The notes beneath the pieces were generated by a model, which searched no databases, was not told the DNA's origin, and saw nothing but the letters and a program-made list of their open reading frames with translations. Below, in pieces: positions 1 through 5,203 of a DNA stretch of 5,746 nt; position 1 is the first letter of the stretch, and the number at the start of each line of letters is the position of its first letter. A program made the translations under genes and the position numbers. This stretch comes from Catenibacterium mitsuoka_A (GTDB lineage Bacteria; Bacillota_I; Bacilli_A; Erysipelotrichales; Coprobacillaceae). The DNA lies in the NCBI RefSeq assembly GCF_964259225.1, contig NZ_CAXVKN010000100.1; one strand, written 5' to 3'.

Positions 1-139
1 TATAATAATGCCTATTAGTTTGGGCTCGGTTTGCCTTTAAAGTTCCTTCTCTATCTCAACGTTAAAATATCTTAACAGATACGCCTAAAAGTTCAGCAAA
101 ATCCTTTGGTTTATAATTTGTGATATTTAATGTGTTCAT
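1..139 (-). pseudogene. IS607-family transposase (serine recombinase) N-terminal remnant, two in-frame stops, runs off left edge
   Basis: Reading leftward from ATG at 139, codons 1-25 give a MerR-like helix-turn-helix start (MNTLNITNYKPKDFAELLGV, then SVKIF). Codon 26 is TAA (62-64) and codon 28 is TGA (56-58). The same frame then continues DREGTLKANRAQTNRHYY to the window edge. In intact IS607-type proteins this stretch reads like VSVKTLQRWDREG...NRRYY, recalled from the family and not aligned here. The TAA therefore replaces a Gln codon (CAA) and the TGA a Trp codon (TGG), each by one transition. No frameshift is needed. A good SD (AGGGGGAG, 147-154, spacing 7) precedes the ATG. The family's catalytic serine domain would lie outside the window. 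This is seen as decayed coding sequence; the family assignment rests on the HTH segment alone. Confidence 0.8.
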
Positions 140-163
140 TTTAACGCTCCCCCTATGAGCATA

Positions 164-183
164 TTTAAACACATTCAAACACA
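164..183. repeat. Tandem 10-bp direct repeat TTTAAACACA / TTCAAACACA
   Basis: Two adjacent 10-mers differ at one position (164-173 and 174-183). They lie just upstream of the transposase remnant. They could be a transposase-binding repeat near the element end, since IS607-type elements lack classical terminal inverted repeats, or a regulator site. The repeat is directly visible; its role is inference. Confidence 0.5.
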
Positions 184-212
184 ATGGTCGATATATTCAG
201 TTACTTATAGTT

Positions 213-233
213 CCCTCCTTTTTCTACATTATA
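213..233 (-). promoter_or_regulatory. Orphan minus-strand -10 box and Shine-Dalgarno without a start codon
   Basis: On the minus strand a perfect TATAAT (228-233) is followed by AAAAAGGAGGG (213-223). No ATG, GTG or TTG lies 4-13 bases beyond the SD, and the next usable ATG (139) has its own SD. The -35 is weak (TTGTAT at 250-255, 16-bp spacer). The -10 lies so close to the SD that a transcript from it would begin at or inside the SD, which lowers confidence in the promoter. It may be what is left of a gene once divergent from the regulator, cut off by the IS607-type insertion. Confidence 0.35.
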
Positions 234-257
234 AACAAAATAAAACATAATACAAAA

Positions 258-304
258 TTATTTCTAAAGATTATTACAACTATGATATAATATTCCTAAA
301 GGGG
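258..304 (+). promoter_or_regulatory. Putative promoter and RBS of the RpiR-like gene
   Basis: TATAAT at 286-291 overlaps TATGAT at 281-286, and either could be the -10. The matching -35 regions (262-268 or 258-263) are poor. The SD AAAGGGG (298-304) stands 10 bases before ATG at 315. From GTG at 306 it would be only 1 base away, so ATG 315 is chosen as the start. The short distance from -10 to SD implies a very short leader. Confidence 0.45.
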
Positions 305-314
305 CGTGAATATA

Positions 315-1061
315 ATGGGTTTGTTACTTAGTAGAATATTGACTTATTTAAATGGTGCGATGCAGAATGATTACTATTATAAAATATGCAATTTCATTAT
401 CTTTAACTATCTAGATATATTTGAGATGTCAGAAGAAGAATTCTTAAATAAGGGTGCTTTTAGAAAAGAAGAACTTTATAGTTTCTTATTAACATTTGGA
501 TTCTCTACTTATGAGGATTTCCGTTTTAAATTAGAAGCTGATCATCAGTTACGTTTGAATCAGATTCGTGTGAGGTTATTTGGAGAAACTCCTCAGAAAT
601 TCTTAGCAAAGATGGATAAAGCAATGGATGAAGAAGTACTTGCGGACACAATTACTTCTATTTGTGAACATTTCTATAAAGCAAAACGTATTATTATCTT
701 TGGTGGTTTATATCCTTGTTCTATTGCTGTTGAGTTACAGACAGATATGATTTCTTTTGGACGTCCATTTATCCATTATCATAAGTATGATCCTATTCAA
801 TTTAATGAAGATGATGTTGTCATCTTTGTGAGTGCTACAGGACGTAGTCTTGAAGAAATGAAGAAATATGATAATTGCAGCTTTGAAAAGGCATATTCAT
901 TACTCATCACGCAGAATCGTAAGTATACACAGTCATGTTTTAATGGAAATACAACAGTGATTTATGTACCAGGTAAGTTCGATTCAATTGATTTTAACTA
1001 CCAGATCATGTCAATCTGTGACTTAATCAGATTACGTTATTTCCAGCAATACTACCTCTAA
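315..1061 (+). CDS. MurR/RpiR-family transcriptional regulator (HTH + SIS domain), 248 aa
   Basis: Residues about 1-80 form an RpiR-like helical DNA-binding domain ending in a segment typical of the family (LLTFGFSTYEDFRFKL, 58-73). Residues about 108-240 form a SIS fold: the first strand and loop IIIFGGLYPCS (126-136), then the second strand and loop VVIFVSATGRSLEEM (168-182), where family members usually show a Ser/Thr-rich phosphosugar loop. Known relatives bind a sugar phosphate through SIS and control sugar catabolism genes. Here the HTH is poorly conserved and the first loop carries Tyr-Pro-Cys where a Gly-Ser motif is usual, so the ligand cannot be predicted. ATG 315 is preferred over GTG 306 on SD spacing. 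The gene stands alone, convergent with the transporter operon, and ends in its own terminator. No target gene is visible in the window. Confidence 0.8.
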   Translation: MGLLLSRILTYLNGAMQNDYYYKICNFIIFNYLDIFEMSEEEFLNKGAFRKEELYSFLLTFGFSTYEDFRFKLEADHQLRLNQIRVRLFGETPQKFLAKMDKAMDEEVLADTITSICEHFYKAKRIIIFGGLYPCSIAVELQTDMISFGRPFIHYHKYDPIQFNEDDVVIFVSATGRSLEEMKKYDNCSFEKAYSLLITQNRKYTQSCFNGNTTVIYVPGKFDSIDFNYQIMSICDLIRLRYFQQYYL

Positions 1062-1084
1062 GCAGACTTCAGTCTGCTTTTTTT
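1061..1084 (+). terminator. Intrinsic terminator of the RpiR-like gene
   Basis: The seven-bp stem AGCAGAC/GTCTGCT (1061-1067, 1072-1078) has loop TTCA and runs into seven T's (1078-1084). The stem begins on the last base of the stop codon. Confidence 0.9.
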
Positions 1085-1094
1085 CATGCATTAT

Positions 1095-1118
1095 AAAAGA
1101 CAAGGATCATCCTTGTCT
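1095..1118 (-). terminator. Terminator of the ABC transporter operon, overlapping the ATPase stop codon
   Basis: A perfect 9-bp stem (arms 1098-1106 and 1110-1118, loop of 3) is followed on the minus strand by TTTATAA. The 5' arm begins inside the TAG stop (1117-1119) of the ATPase gene. The T-run is short, but position and symmetry fit the end of the operon. It faces the terminator at 1061-1084 across about 10 bases. Confidence 0.75.
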
Positions 1119-1899
1119 AGTGAAGAAGAACGCGGTCATTCGCTTCTCCTGTTTCAGTAAATTTTCTTACAAGTTCTTCGACAGTCATTTTCTTTTTTGT
1201 TTCTTCATCAATATCCGCAATGATTTTTCCATCCTTCATCATCAGGATTCTATTACCATATTTAAGAGCATCTTCCATATCATGAGTGATCATCATGGTT
1301 GTAATATGATGCTCTTTCGCAATTCTTTCAGATAATTTCATCACCTTGATAGATGTTGCAGGATCAAGTGCAGCAGTATGTTCATCTAATAAAAGTAATT
1401 GTGGTTTAACTAAAGTTGCCATTAATAGCGTGAGGGCTTGTCTTTGTCCTCCAGATAAGGTACCCACTTTAGTTGTTAAACGGTCTTCTAAGCCGATATT
1501 TAAGTCCTTTAATGCATTTACAAAGACATCATGGTGTTTATGAGTAAATGGTGTAAGTGAGAAATGTTTTCCTCTTTGATAAGCTAAAGAGAGGTTTTCT
1601 TCAATAGTCATTGAAGGAGCTGTTCCTCTTAAAGGATCCTGGAATAAGCGACCAATAGTACGGCTTCTCACATATTCCTTTTCATTTGTGATGTCTTTAT
1701 CATCTAAGATAATAGTGCCTTCTTTTGTTTCTACAGCACCAGAAATAGCACCAAATAATGTAGACTTCCCTGCACCATTAGAACCAATAATAGTAACGAA
1801 ATCTCCTGGTTCAAGATGAAGAGATAAGTGATCAATGGCTTTCTTTTCATTGACAGTCCCTTCATTAAATACAACTGTTAAATCTTTAATATTAAGCAT
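1117..1899 (-). CDS. trpZ: ABC transporter ATP-binding protein (TrpZ-like), 260 aa
   Basis: This is the cytoplasmic ATPase that powers the importer. All nucleotide-binding motifs are present: Walker A GSNGAGKST (39-47), Q-loop Gln87 in LFQDP, signature LSGGQ (148-152), Walker B LLLLDE (168-173), D-loop ALDP (177-180) and switch His206 in MITHD. The length is normal for a single-domain ATPase. The start at 1899 is chosen because GAGGAGG (1910-1916) lies 10 bases upstream. An in-frame ATG at 1941 would add 14 residues inside the permease gene and lacks support. The start overlaps the end of the permease gene by 8 bases (ATGCTTAA), which suggests translational coupling. The fold and motifs are certain. 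The symbol follows the TrpXYZ naming of similar three-gene systems and depends on operon context, because the ATPase alone does not reveal the substrate. Confidence 0.92.
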   Translation of the reverse strand: MLNIKDLTVVFNEGTVNEKKAIDHLSLHLEPGDFVTIIGSNGAGKSTLFGAISGAVETKEGTIILDDKDITNEKEYVRSRTIGRLFQDPLRGTAPSMTIEENLSLAYQRGKHFSLTPFTHKHHDVFVNALKDLNIGLEDRLTTKVGTLSGGQRQALTLLMATLVKPQLLLLDEHTAALDPATSIKVMKLSERIAKEHHITTMMITHDMEDALKYGNRILMMKDGKIIADIDEETKKKMTVEELVRKFTETGEANDRVLLH

Positions 1900-2758
1900 G
1901 TTTTTTGAACCTCCTCTTGAGTGTTGCAGAAGAAATCGCAATCACAACAATAAATGCTGATAGAATCTTTAAGTCTCCTGAAGGAAGACCTAAGTATAAG
2001 GCAATTGTTAAGGCAAAACGATAGAAGATTGCCCCTACAATCGTACCAACTAAGCATGTTGCAACCTTATCACTCTTAATGAATGTCAAACCAATAATAA
2101 TAGAAGCAAGTCCGATGACCATCATACCAATACCACTAGTGATATCAGCATAGCCCTGCTGCTGTGTAAATAAAGCGCCACTTAAAGCAACTAAACCATT
2201 AGCAAGACCTAAACCAATAATTTTCATCTTATCTGTATCAATAGAGCTCGCACGTACCATTGCTTCATTATCACCACAGGCTCTAAGTGCAAGACCCATC
2301 TGTGTCTTTAAGAAATAATTCAATAATACGGTAATCACTATCACAATCACACCAATAATCAACAATTTATCATAAGGTTCAAACTGAGTTGTACTGCTGA
2401 AGATTGTCTTATGATTAAATAATGAGATATTTGGTGTCTGATGCATAATACGTAGATTCACTGAGTATAAAGCAGTCTGTGTAAGGATTCCAGCTAGGAT
2501 TTCATTAATATTGAGCTTAGTAATCAGTAATCCTGTCACCATCCCTGCAATCGCACCTGCTACAAATCCAAGTACCATACCAAGTACTGGATAACCTGCC
2601 ACTGCCACTACAGCACTTACTGCACATCCTGTTGTAAAACTTCCATCCACTGTCAAATCTGGAATATTCAAAACTTTGAAACTAATATATAAGCCTAGAG
2701 ATAAGACGGCAAATATGCCGCCTAACTCTAAGGCTCCAAGAATAACTGTACTATTCAT
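1892..2758 (-). CDS. trpY: ABC transporter permease, LivH-like branched-chain-amino-acid-type fold (TrpY-like), 288 aa
   Basis: This is a membrane-spanning subunit of BPD_transp_2 type. It is almost wholly hydrophobic, with clear membrane spans near residues 5-25, 44-70, 72-80, 132-150, 178-198, 210-228, 232-252 and 265-280. The conserved cytoplasmic loop that contacts the ATPase is at 155-190, running from GLALRACGDNEAMVRA (155-170) to GLGLANGLV (182-190). The early ISFKVLNIPDLTVDGSF (25-41) and the late LPSGDLKILSAF (258-269) are typical of the permeases partnered with ABC_sub_bind lipoproteins. Only one permease gene is present, so a homodimer is expected. The SD AGGAG (2764-2768) is 5 bases from ATG 2758 and includes the last bases of the upstream stop (TAAGGAG). 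The next gene overlaps by 8 bases. The symbol rests on context, as for the ATPase. Confidence 0.9.
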   Translation of the reverse strand: MNSTVILGALELGGIFAVLSLGLYISFKVLNIPDLTVDGSFTTGCAVSAVVAVAGYPVLGMVLGFVAGAIAGMVTGLLITKLNINEILAGILTQTALYSVNLRIMHQTPNISLFNHKTIFSSTTQFEPYDKLLIIGVIVIVITVLLNYFLKTQMGLALRACGDNEAMVRASSIDTDKMKIIGLGLANGLVALSGALFTQQQGYADITSGIGMMVIGLASIIIGLTFIKSDKVATCLVGTIVGAIFYRFALTIALYLGLPSGDLKILSAFIVVIAISSATLKRRFKKHA

Positions 2759-2767
2759 AAAAACTCC

Positions 2768-3739
2768 TTAGATTTCTGTATATTTACTATCGCTTGTAAT
2801 GTTTTCTGGTAACTTAATACCTAATTGATCTTTTGTAGTTGTATTGACATAGATTTTTAAGTTTGTCTTAAATACTTTAACTGGGATATTTTCTACTTTA
2901 TTTCCCTTTAATACTTTATCAACGATTTTAGCCGTTTCTTTACCAAGTTCTTTATAATCAATACCAACACTTAAGAAACCACCATCTTTAACCATTGAAT
3001 CAGCACCTACATATAAAGGCTTGTTTGCTTTCTTACATGCATCACTGACTACATTCATTGCACTTGCTACTGTATTATCATTTGGTGCAAAAATCGCATC
3101 ACATTTACTATTTAATACATTAACAGCACTCTGTGCTTCATTGACTGATGCAATTGTTGCTTCTTCTACCTTGATATTCTTCTCAGCACAATAAGCTTTT
3201 GCCTTTTTAATATTAGTCACTGAGTTGGCTTCACCTTTATTATAAAGCATACCAATTGTCTTTGTATTTGGATTGATTTCTAATGCCTTATCAATAATCT
3301 GATCAACCTGTACTTCATCACTTGTACCAGTAATATTCTTATCTGGTTTAGATAATGAGCTAGTCAACTGTGCCCCTACAGGATCAGTCACTGCACTAAA
3401 TACGACTGGTGTCTTAGTCGCAAGTTTAGCAACTGCCTGTGCTGCAGGAGTCGCAATTGCCATGACACAATCAAAATTCTTTCCAGCAAAATCATTGGCG
3501 ATACTTGCACAAGTATTTGTGTCACCTTGACCATTCTTGAATGTATATTCGATATTCTTATCATCATATCCTAAAGTTTTCATTTCTTTATCGAATGAAT
3601 CCTTGATCTCATTTAATGAAGTATGATCCATGAACTGGATAATACCTACTTTCTTCTTACTACTAGTAGAAGTTCCACATCCTGCTAAAAGTGAAATTGT
3701 TAATGCTGAAGTTAATACTGTTCCTAATAATTTGTTCAT
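2768..3739 (-). CDS. trpX: ABC transporter substrate-binding lipoprotein, ABC_sub_bind family (TrpX-like), 323 aa
   Basis: This lipoprotein would capture the substrate outside the membrane. Residues 1-20 are a lipoprotein signal peptide with lipobox LLAG and Cys21. Family hallmarks follow: VGIIQFMDHTSLNEI (31-45), ATPAAQA (96-102), FSAVTDPVGAQL (114-125), GMLYN (163-167), NDNTVASA (220-227) and GADSMVKDGGFLSVGIDY (245-262). The two-lobed type-1 periplasmic-binding fold is expected. ATG 3739 is chosen because GAAGAGG (3749-3755) is 9 bases upstream and it places a compact signal peptide at the N-terminus. ATG 3763 would add eight residues (MKSKRNRT) but has no real SD. It is the first structural gene of the operon, 9 bases before the permease. 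Substrate: tryptophan is inferred from the T-box upstream, because the ABC_sub_bind family as a whole is poorly characterised. Confidence 0.88.
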   Translation of the reverse strand: MNKLLGTVLTSALTISLLAGCGTSTSSKKKVGIIQFMDHTSLNEIKDSFDKEMKTLGYDDKNIEYTFKNGQGDTNTCASIANDFAGKNFDCVMAIATPAAQAVAKLATKTPVVFSAVTDPVGAQLTSSLSKPDKNITGTSDEVQVDQIIDKALEINPNTKTIGMLYNKGEANSVTNIKKAKAYCAEKNIKVEEATIASVNEAQSAVNVLNSKCDAIFAPNDNTVASAMNVVSDACKKANKPLYVGADSMVKDGGFLSVGIDYKELGKETAKIVDKVLKGNKVENIPVKVFKTNLKIYVNTTTKDQLGIKLPENITSDSKYTEI

Positions 3740-3782
3740 TGTTCTGTTCCTCTTCGATTTCATAAATTTTGTTTTCTTTGAT

Positions 3783-3812
3783 TCAATTCAAACAACGACG
3801 CCATCGCTTCAT
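3783..3812 (-). CDS. Candidate nine-residue leader peptide MKRWRRCLN with one Trp codon
   Basis: The SD GGGAGGAA (3818-3825; GGGAGG ends 7 bases from the ATG) is among the best in the window. It precedes ATG AAG CGA TGG CGT CGT TGT TTG AAT TGA. The ORF lies after the T-box terminator, so it is in the mRNA only when read-through occurs. It ends 43 bases before the chosen trpX start. Codon 4 is Trp, flanked by Arg codons including CGA, which I expect to be rare in AT-rich genomes. Precedent: the anti-TRAP operon of Bacillus subtilis pairs a tRNA-Trp T-box with a short Trp-containing leader peptide. The ORF and SD are seen directly; translation and a regulatory role are inferred. Confidence 0.55.
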   Translation of the reverse strand: MKRWRRCLN

Positions 3813-3843
3813 ATGAGTTCCTCCCAACTTGTTAGCAGGTAAT

Positions 3844-3874
3844 AAAAAAACACCTGTCCCAAAAGACAGATGTT
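3844..3874 (-). terminator. Intrinsic terminator of the T-box leader
   Basis: A ten-bp stem (AACATCTGTC, 3865-3874; GACAGGTGTT, 3849-3858) with loop TTTTGG is followed by a run of seven T's, two of them within the stem. It contains one G-U pair. It lies before all structural genes of the operon, as expected for a regulated attenuator. Confidence 0.93.
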
Positions 3875-4070
3875 ACTCTTTAAGCCACCTTTTGATTTAA
3901 TAAATGCTAACACATTTTTGCATTATAACGTTTGCATCACGTCTCAGGATACTCGTTGCCTTTCCCCCTCGCCCTCACAGGTCCATTTGTCATTGTGGTG
4001 CTACCAGGTTTCCAGCATCCCCGGTTCTCTATCAGCCCTATACAAAGTTTTATCTCCCGCTCTTAGGTTT
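3844..4070 (-). promoter_or_regulatory. T-box riboswitch leader, tRNA-Trp specific (UGG specifier)
   Basis: Stem I can be drawn by hand. The base helix is GCGGG (4056-4060) with CCUGU (3977-3981). The specifier loop carries UGG (3983-3985) followed by A3982. The helix UUUGU/ACAAA (4042-4046, 3986-3990) comes next, then GGGCU with AGCACC (4034-4038, 3997-4002, one bulged A). The AG bulge is AGAGA (4026-4030), and the apical helix ACCGGG/CCUGGU closes GAUGCUGGAAA. Near the 3' end UGGC (3884-3887) can pair with an acceptor GCCA, the end expected for bacterial tRNA-Trp (G73). An antiterminator can form from AAAAG (3889-3893) with CUUUU (3861-3865) and AGA/UCU, using the 5' arm of the terminator. 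Uncharged tRNA-Trp should therefore allow read-through. The T-box call is strong; the UGG assignment is hand-folded. Confidence 0.85.
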
Positions 4071-4076
4071 ATCTGA

Positions 4077-4105
4077 ATGGTACATCACAACACATTCAAT
4101 GTCAA
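4077..4105 (-). promoter_or_regulatory. Promoter of the T-box/ABC transporter operon
   Basis: A perfect -35 TTGACA (4100-4105), a 17-bp spacer and -10 TACCAT (4077-4082, 4 of 6 consensus) put the transcript start near 4070. That is about 10 bases before the base helix of Stem I. Confidence 0.8.
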
Positions 4106-4163
4106 CACTTTTATTTGTATTTTTGTATATTTACGAATATTGCTTAATATATTTGTTCATATA

Positions 4164-4197
4164 ATAAATATCCTGTTCAAATGAACAGGATATTTAT
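4164..4197 (-). terminator. Terminator-like hairpin after the dehydrogenase gene
   Basis: A perfect 15-bp inverted repeat (4164-4178, 4183-4197) with loop AAAT lies about 50 bases past the dehydrogenase stop and upstream of the transporter promoter. On the minus strand it is followed only by TATATG, a weak tail; on the plus strand the tail is T-rich. It most likely ends the minus-strand dehydrogenase transcript and may work in both directions. Confidence 0.7.
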
Positions 4198-4244
4198 ATT
4201 TCCTTTTTTATCGTATCCTTTTTACAGGGTCCATTTTACTACTG

Positions 4245-5192
4245 TTAATAGCCTTTTGTTCTATTCACAAGGTTTTCTAATGGTTCCTGGTTCTTTAAGT
4301 GATTGAGGTTTCTAATGACTAATTGCGTATAGTAATCCTGTACACTCTTCCAATGGTACCCACCAGAACAATGCGGTGTAATCATGACTCTAGGATTTTT
4401 CCATAATGGTGAATCAGCTGGTAATGGTTCTTCTTCAAAAACATCAAGTAATGCCCCACCAATAGACTTATTGTCTAATGCTTCTAATAAAGCATAAGTA
4501 TCAATCACACTGCCTCTACCTACATTACATACAACAGCGTCTTCTTTCATTAATGAGAACTCATCATGGCTTAACATATGGAATGTTGCATTGGTTGCTG
4601 GTAAAGAAGTAATAATATAATCCATCTTTGGTAATACATCATGTAATTCTTTAGAAGTAATGATTTCATCGCAATTTGGATGTTCCTTATAAGAGTTTCT
4701 TAGTCCAGTTACATTGGCACCAAGTACCTTCAATACTTTCGCAAATTCAGTACCGATATCCCCTACTCCAAGTAGTAAGACATTTGAACCATAGATTTCT
4801 CTACCAGTAAATAATGGTGTCCATCTTGCTTCTTTCTGTCGATCATAATAGAAACGTAGATTCTTATTAAAGCTTAAAATCATTCCCATCATATGTTCAC
4901 AAATGGCATGACCATAGCTTCCACTCGCATTTGTAAGAAGTGTTTGTCTATTTAAGATGTTTGGTAAAAGAAATTGATCATTCCCTGCACTATTTAATAA
5001 TAGTGCTTTAAGTGTAGGTCTATTCAAGTTAAATTGTCTTGGCGGATTACCTACAATGACATCGGCTTCATCAATCATTTCCTGTGTTAAATCTTCTTTG
5101 TTTACCTTTAAAAGGTTCATATCAGAACATGACTTTTTAATAAGTTCAATATTTGAATCATCTAAAGCTGGAATAAGTAATACCTTCAACAT
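4245..5192 (-). CDS. D-isomer-specific 2-hydroxyacid dehydrogenase, 315 aa
   Basis: This is a cytoplasmic NAD(P)-dependent oxidoreductase interconverting a 2-oxo acid and a D-2-hydroxy acid. The dinucleotide loop GVGDIG is at 142-147. Likely catalytic residues are Arg226 in NVGRGSVID, Glu255 in DVFEEEP and His274 in ITPHCSGG. The catalytic domain segment GSYGHAICEHMMGMILSF (91-108) matches the family's conserved AEH region. At the end of the second Rossmann strand the sequence is GLRNS (163-167). The acidic residue typical of NAD specificity is missing, and the basic residue plus Ser favours NADP (inference). There is no ACT domain, so it is not a long-form phosphoglycerate dehydrogenase. The SD AGGGGG (5200-5205) is 7 bases from the ATG and includes the upstream gene's TAG. 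The substrate is unknown: glyoxylate/hydroxypyruvate, a branched or aromatic 2-oxo acid are all possible. Confidence 0.88.
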   Translation of the reverse strand: MLKVLLIPALDDSNIELIKKSCSDMNLLKVNKEDLTQEMIDEADVIVGNPPRQFNLNRPTLKALLLNSAGNDQFLLPNILNRQTLLTNASGSYGHAICEHMMGMILSFNKNLRFYYDRQKEARWTPLFTGREIYGSNVLLLGVGDIGTEFAKVLKVLGANVTGLRNSYKEHPNCDEIITSKELHDVLPKMDYIITSLPATNATFHMLSHDEFSLMKEDAVVCNVGRGSVIDTYALLEALDNKSIGGALLDVFEEEPLPADSPLWKNPRVMITPHCSGGYHWKSVQDYYTQLVIRNLNHLKNQEPLENLVNRTKGY

Positions 5193-5203
5193 ATTTAGTC
5201 CCC

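Noticed and set aside
164..183. CRISPR-like repeat
   Set aside because: Only two directly adjacent 10-mers without spacers.
306..314. GTG at 306 as start of the RpiR-like gene
   Set aside because: The SD at 298-304 would be 1 base away; ATG at 315 has a workable 10-base spacing.
1120..1543. Plus-strand ORFs antisense to the ATPase gene
   Set aside because: The opposite frame has every ABC ATPase motif; these frames are Phe/Ser-rich shadows without SDs.
3740..3763. ATG at 3763 as start of the substrate-binding lipoprotein
   Set aside because: No SD precedes it, while the 3739 start has GAAGAGG at 9 bases and gives a compact lipoprotein signal. It is still possible as an alternative start under leader-peptide control.
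3630..3842. Plus-strand 70-codon ORF over the trpX signal peptide and leader region
   Set aside because: No SD and no homology; it covers the clear lipoprotein start on the other strand.
3844..4070. Lysine, cobalamin or SAM riboswitch in the leader
   Set aside because: The core motifs of those classes are not seen, while the AGAGA bulge, apical stem, specifier loop, UGGC and terminator fit a T-box in the right order.
3870..4164. Two overlapping plus-strand ORFs of 68 and 86 codons
   Set aside because: They lie antisense to the T-box leader, have no good SD, show no recognisable protein, and are fully explained by the structured RNA.
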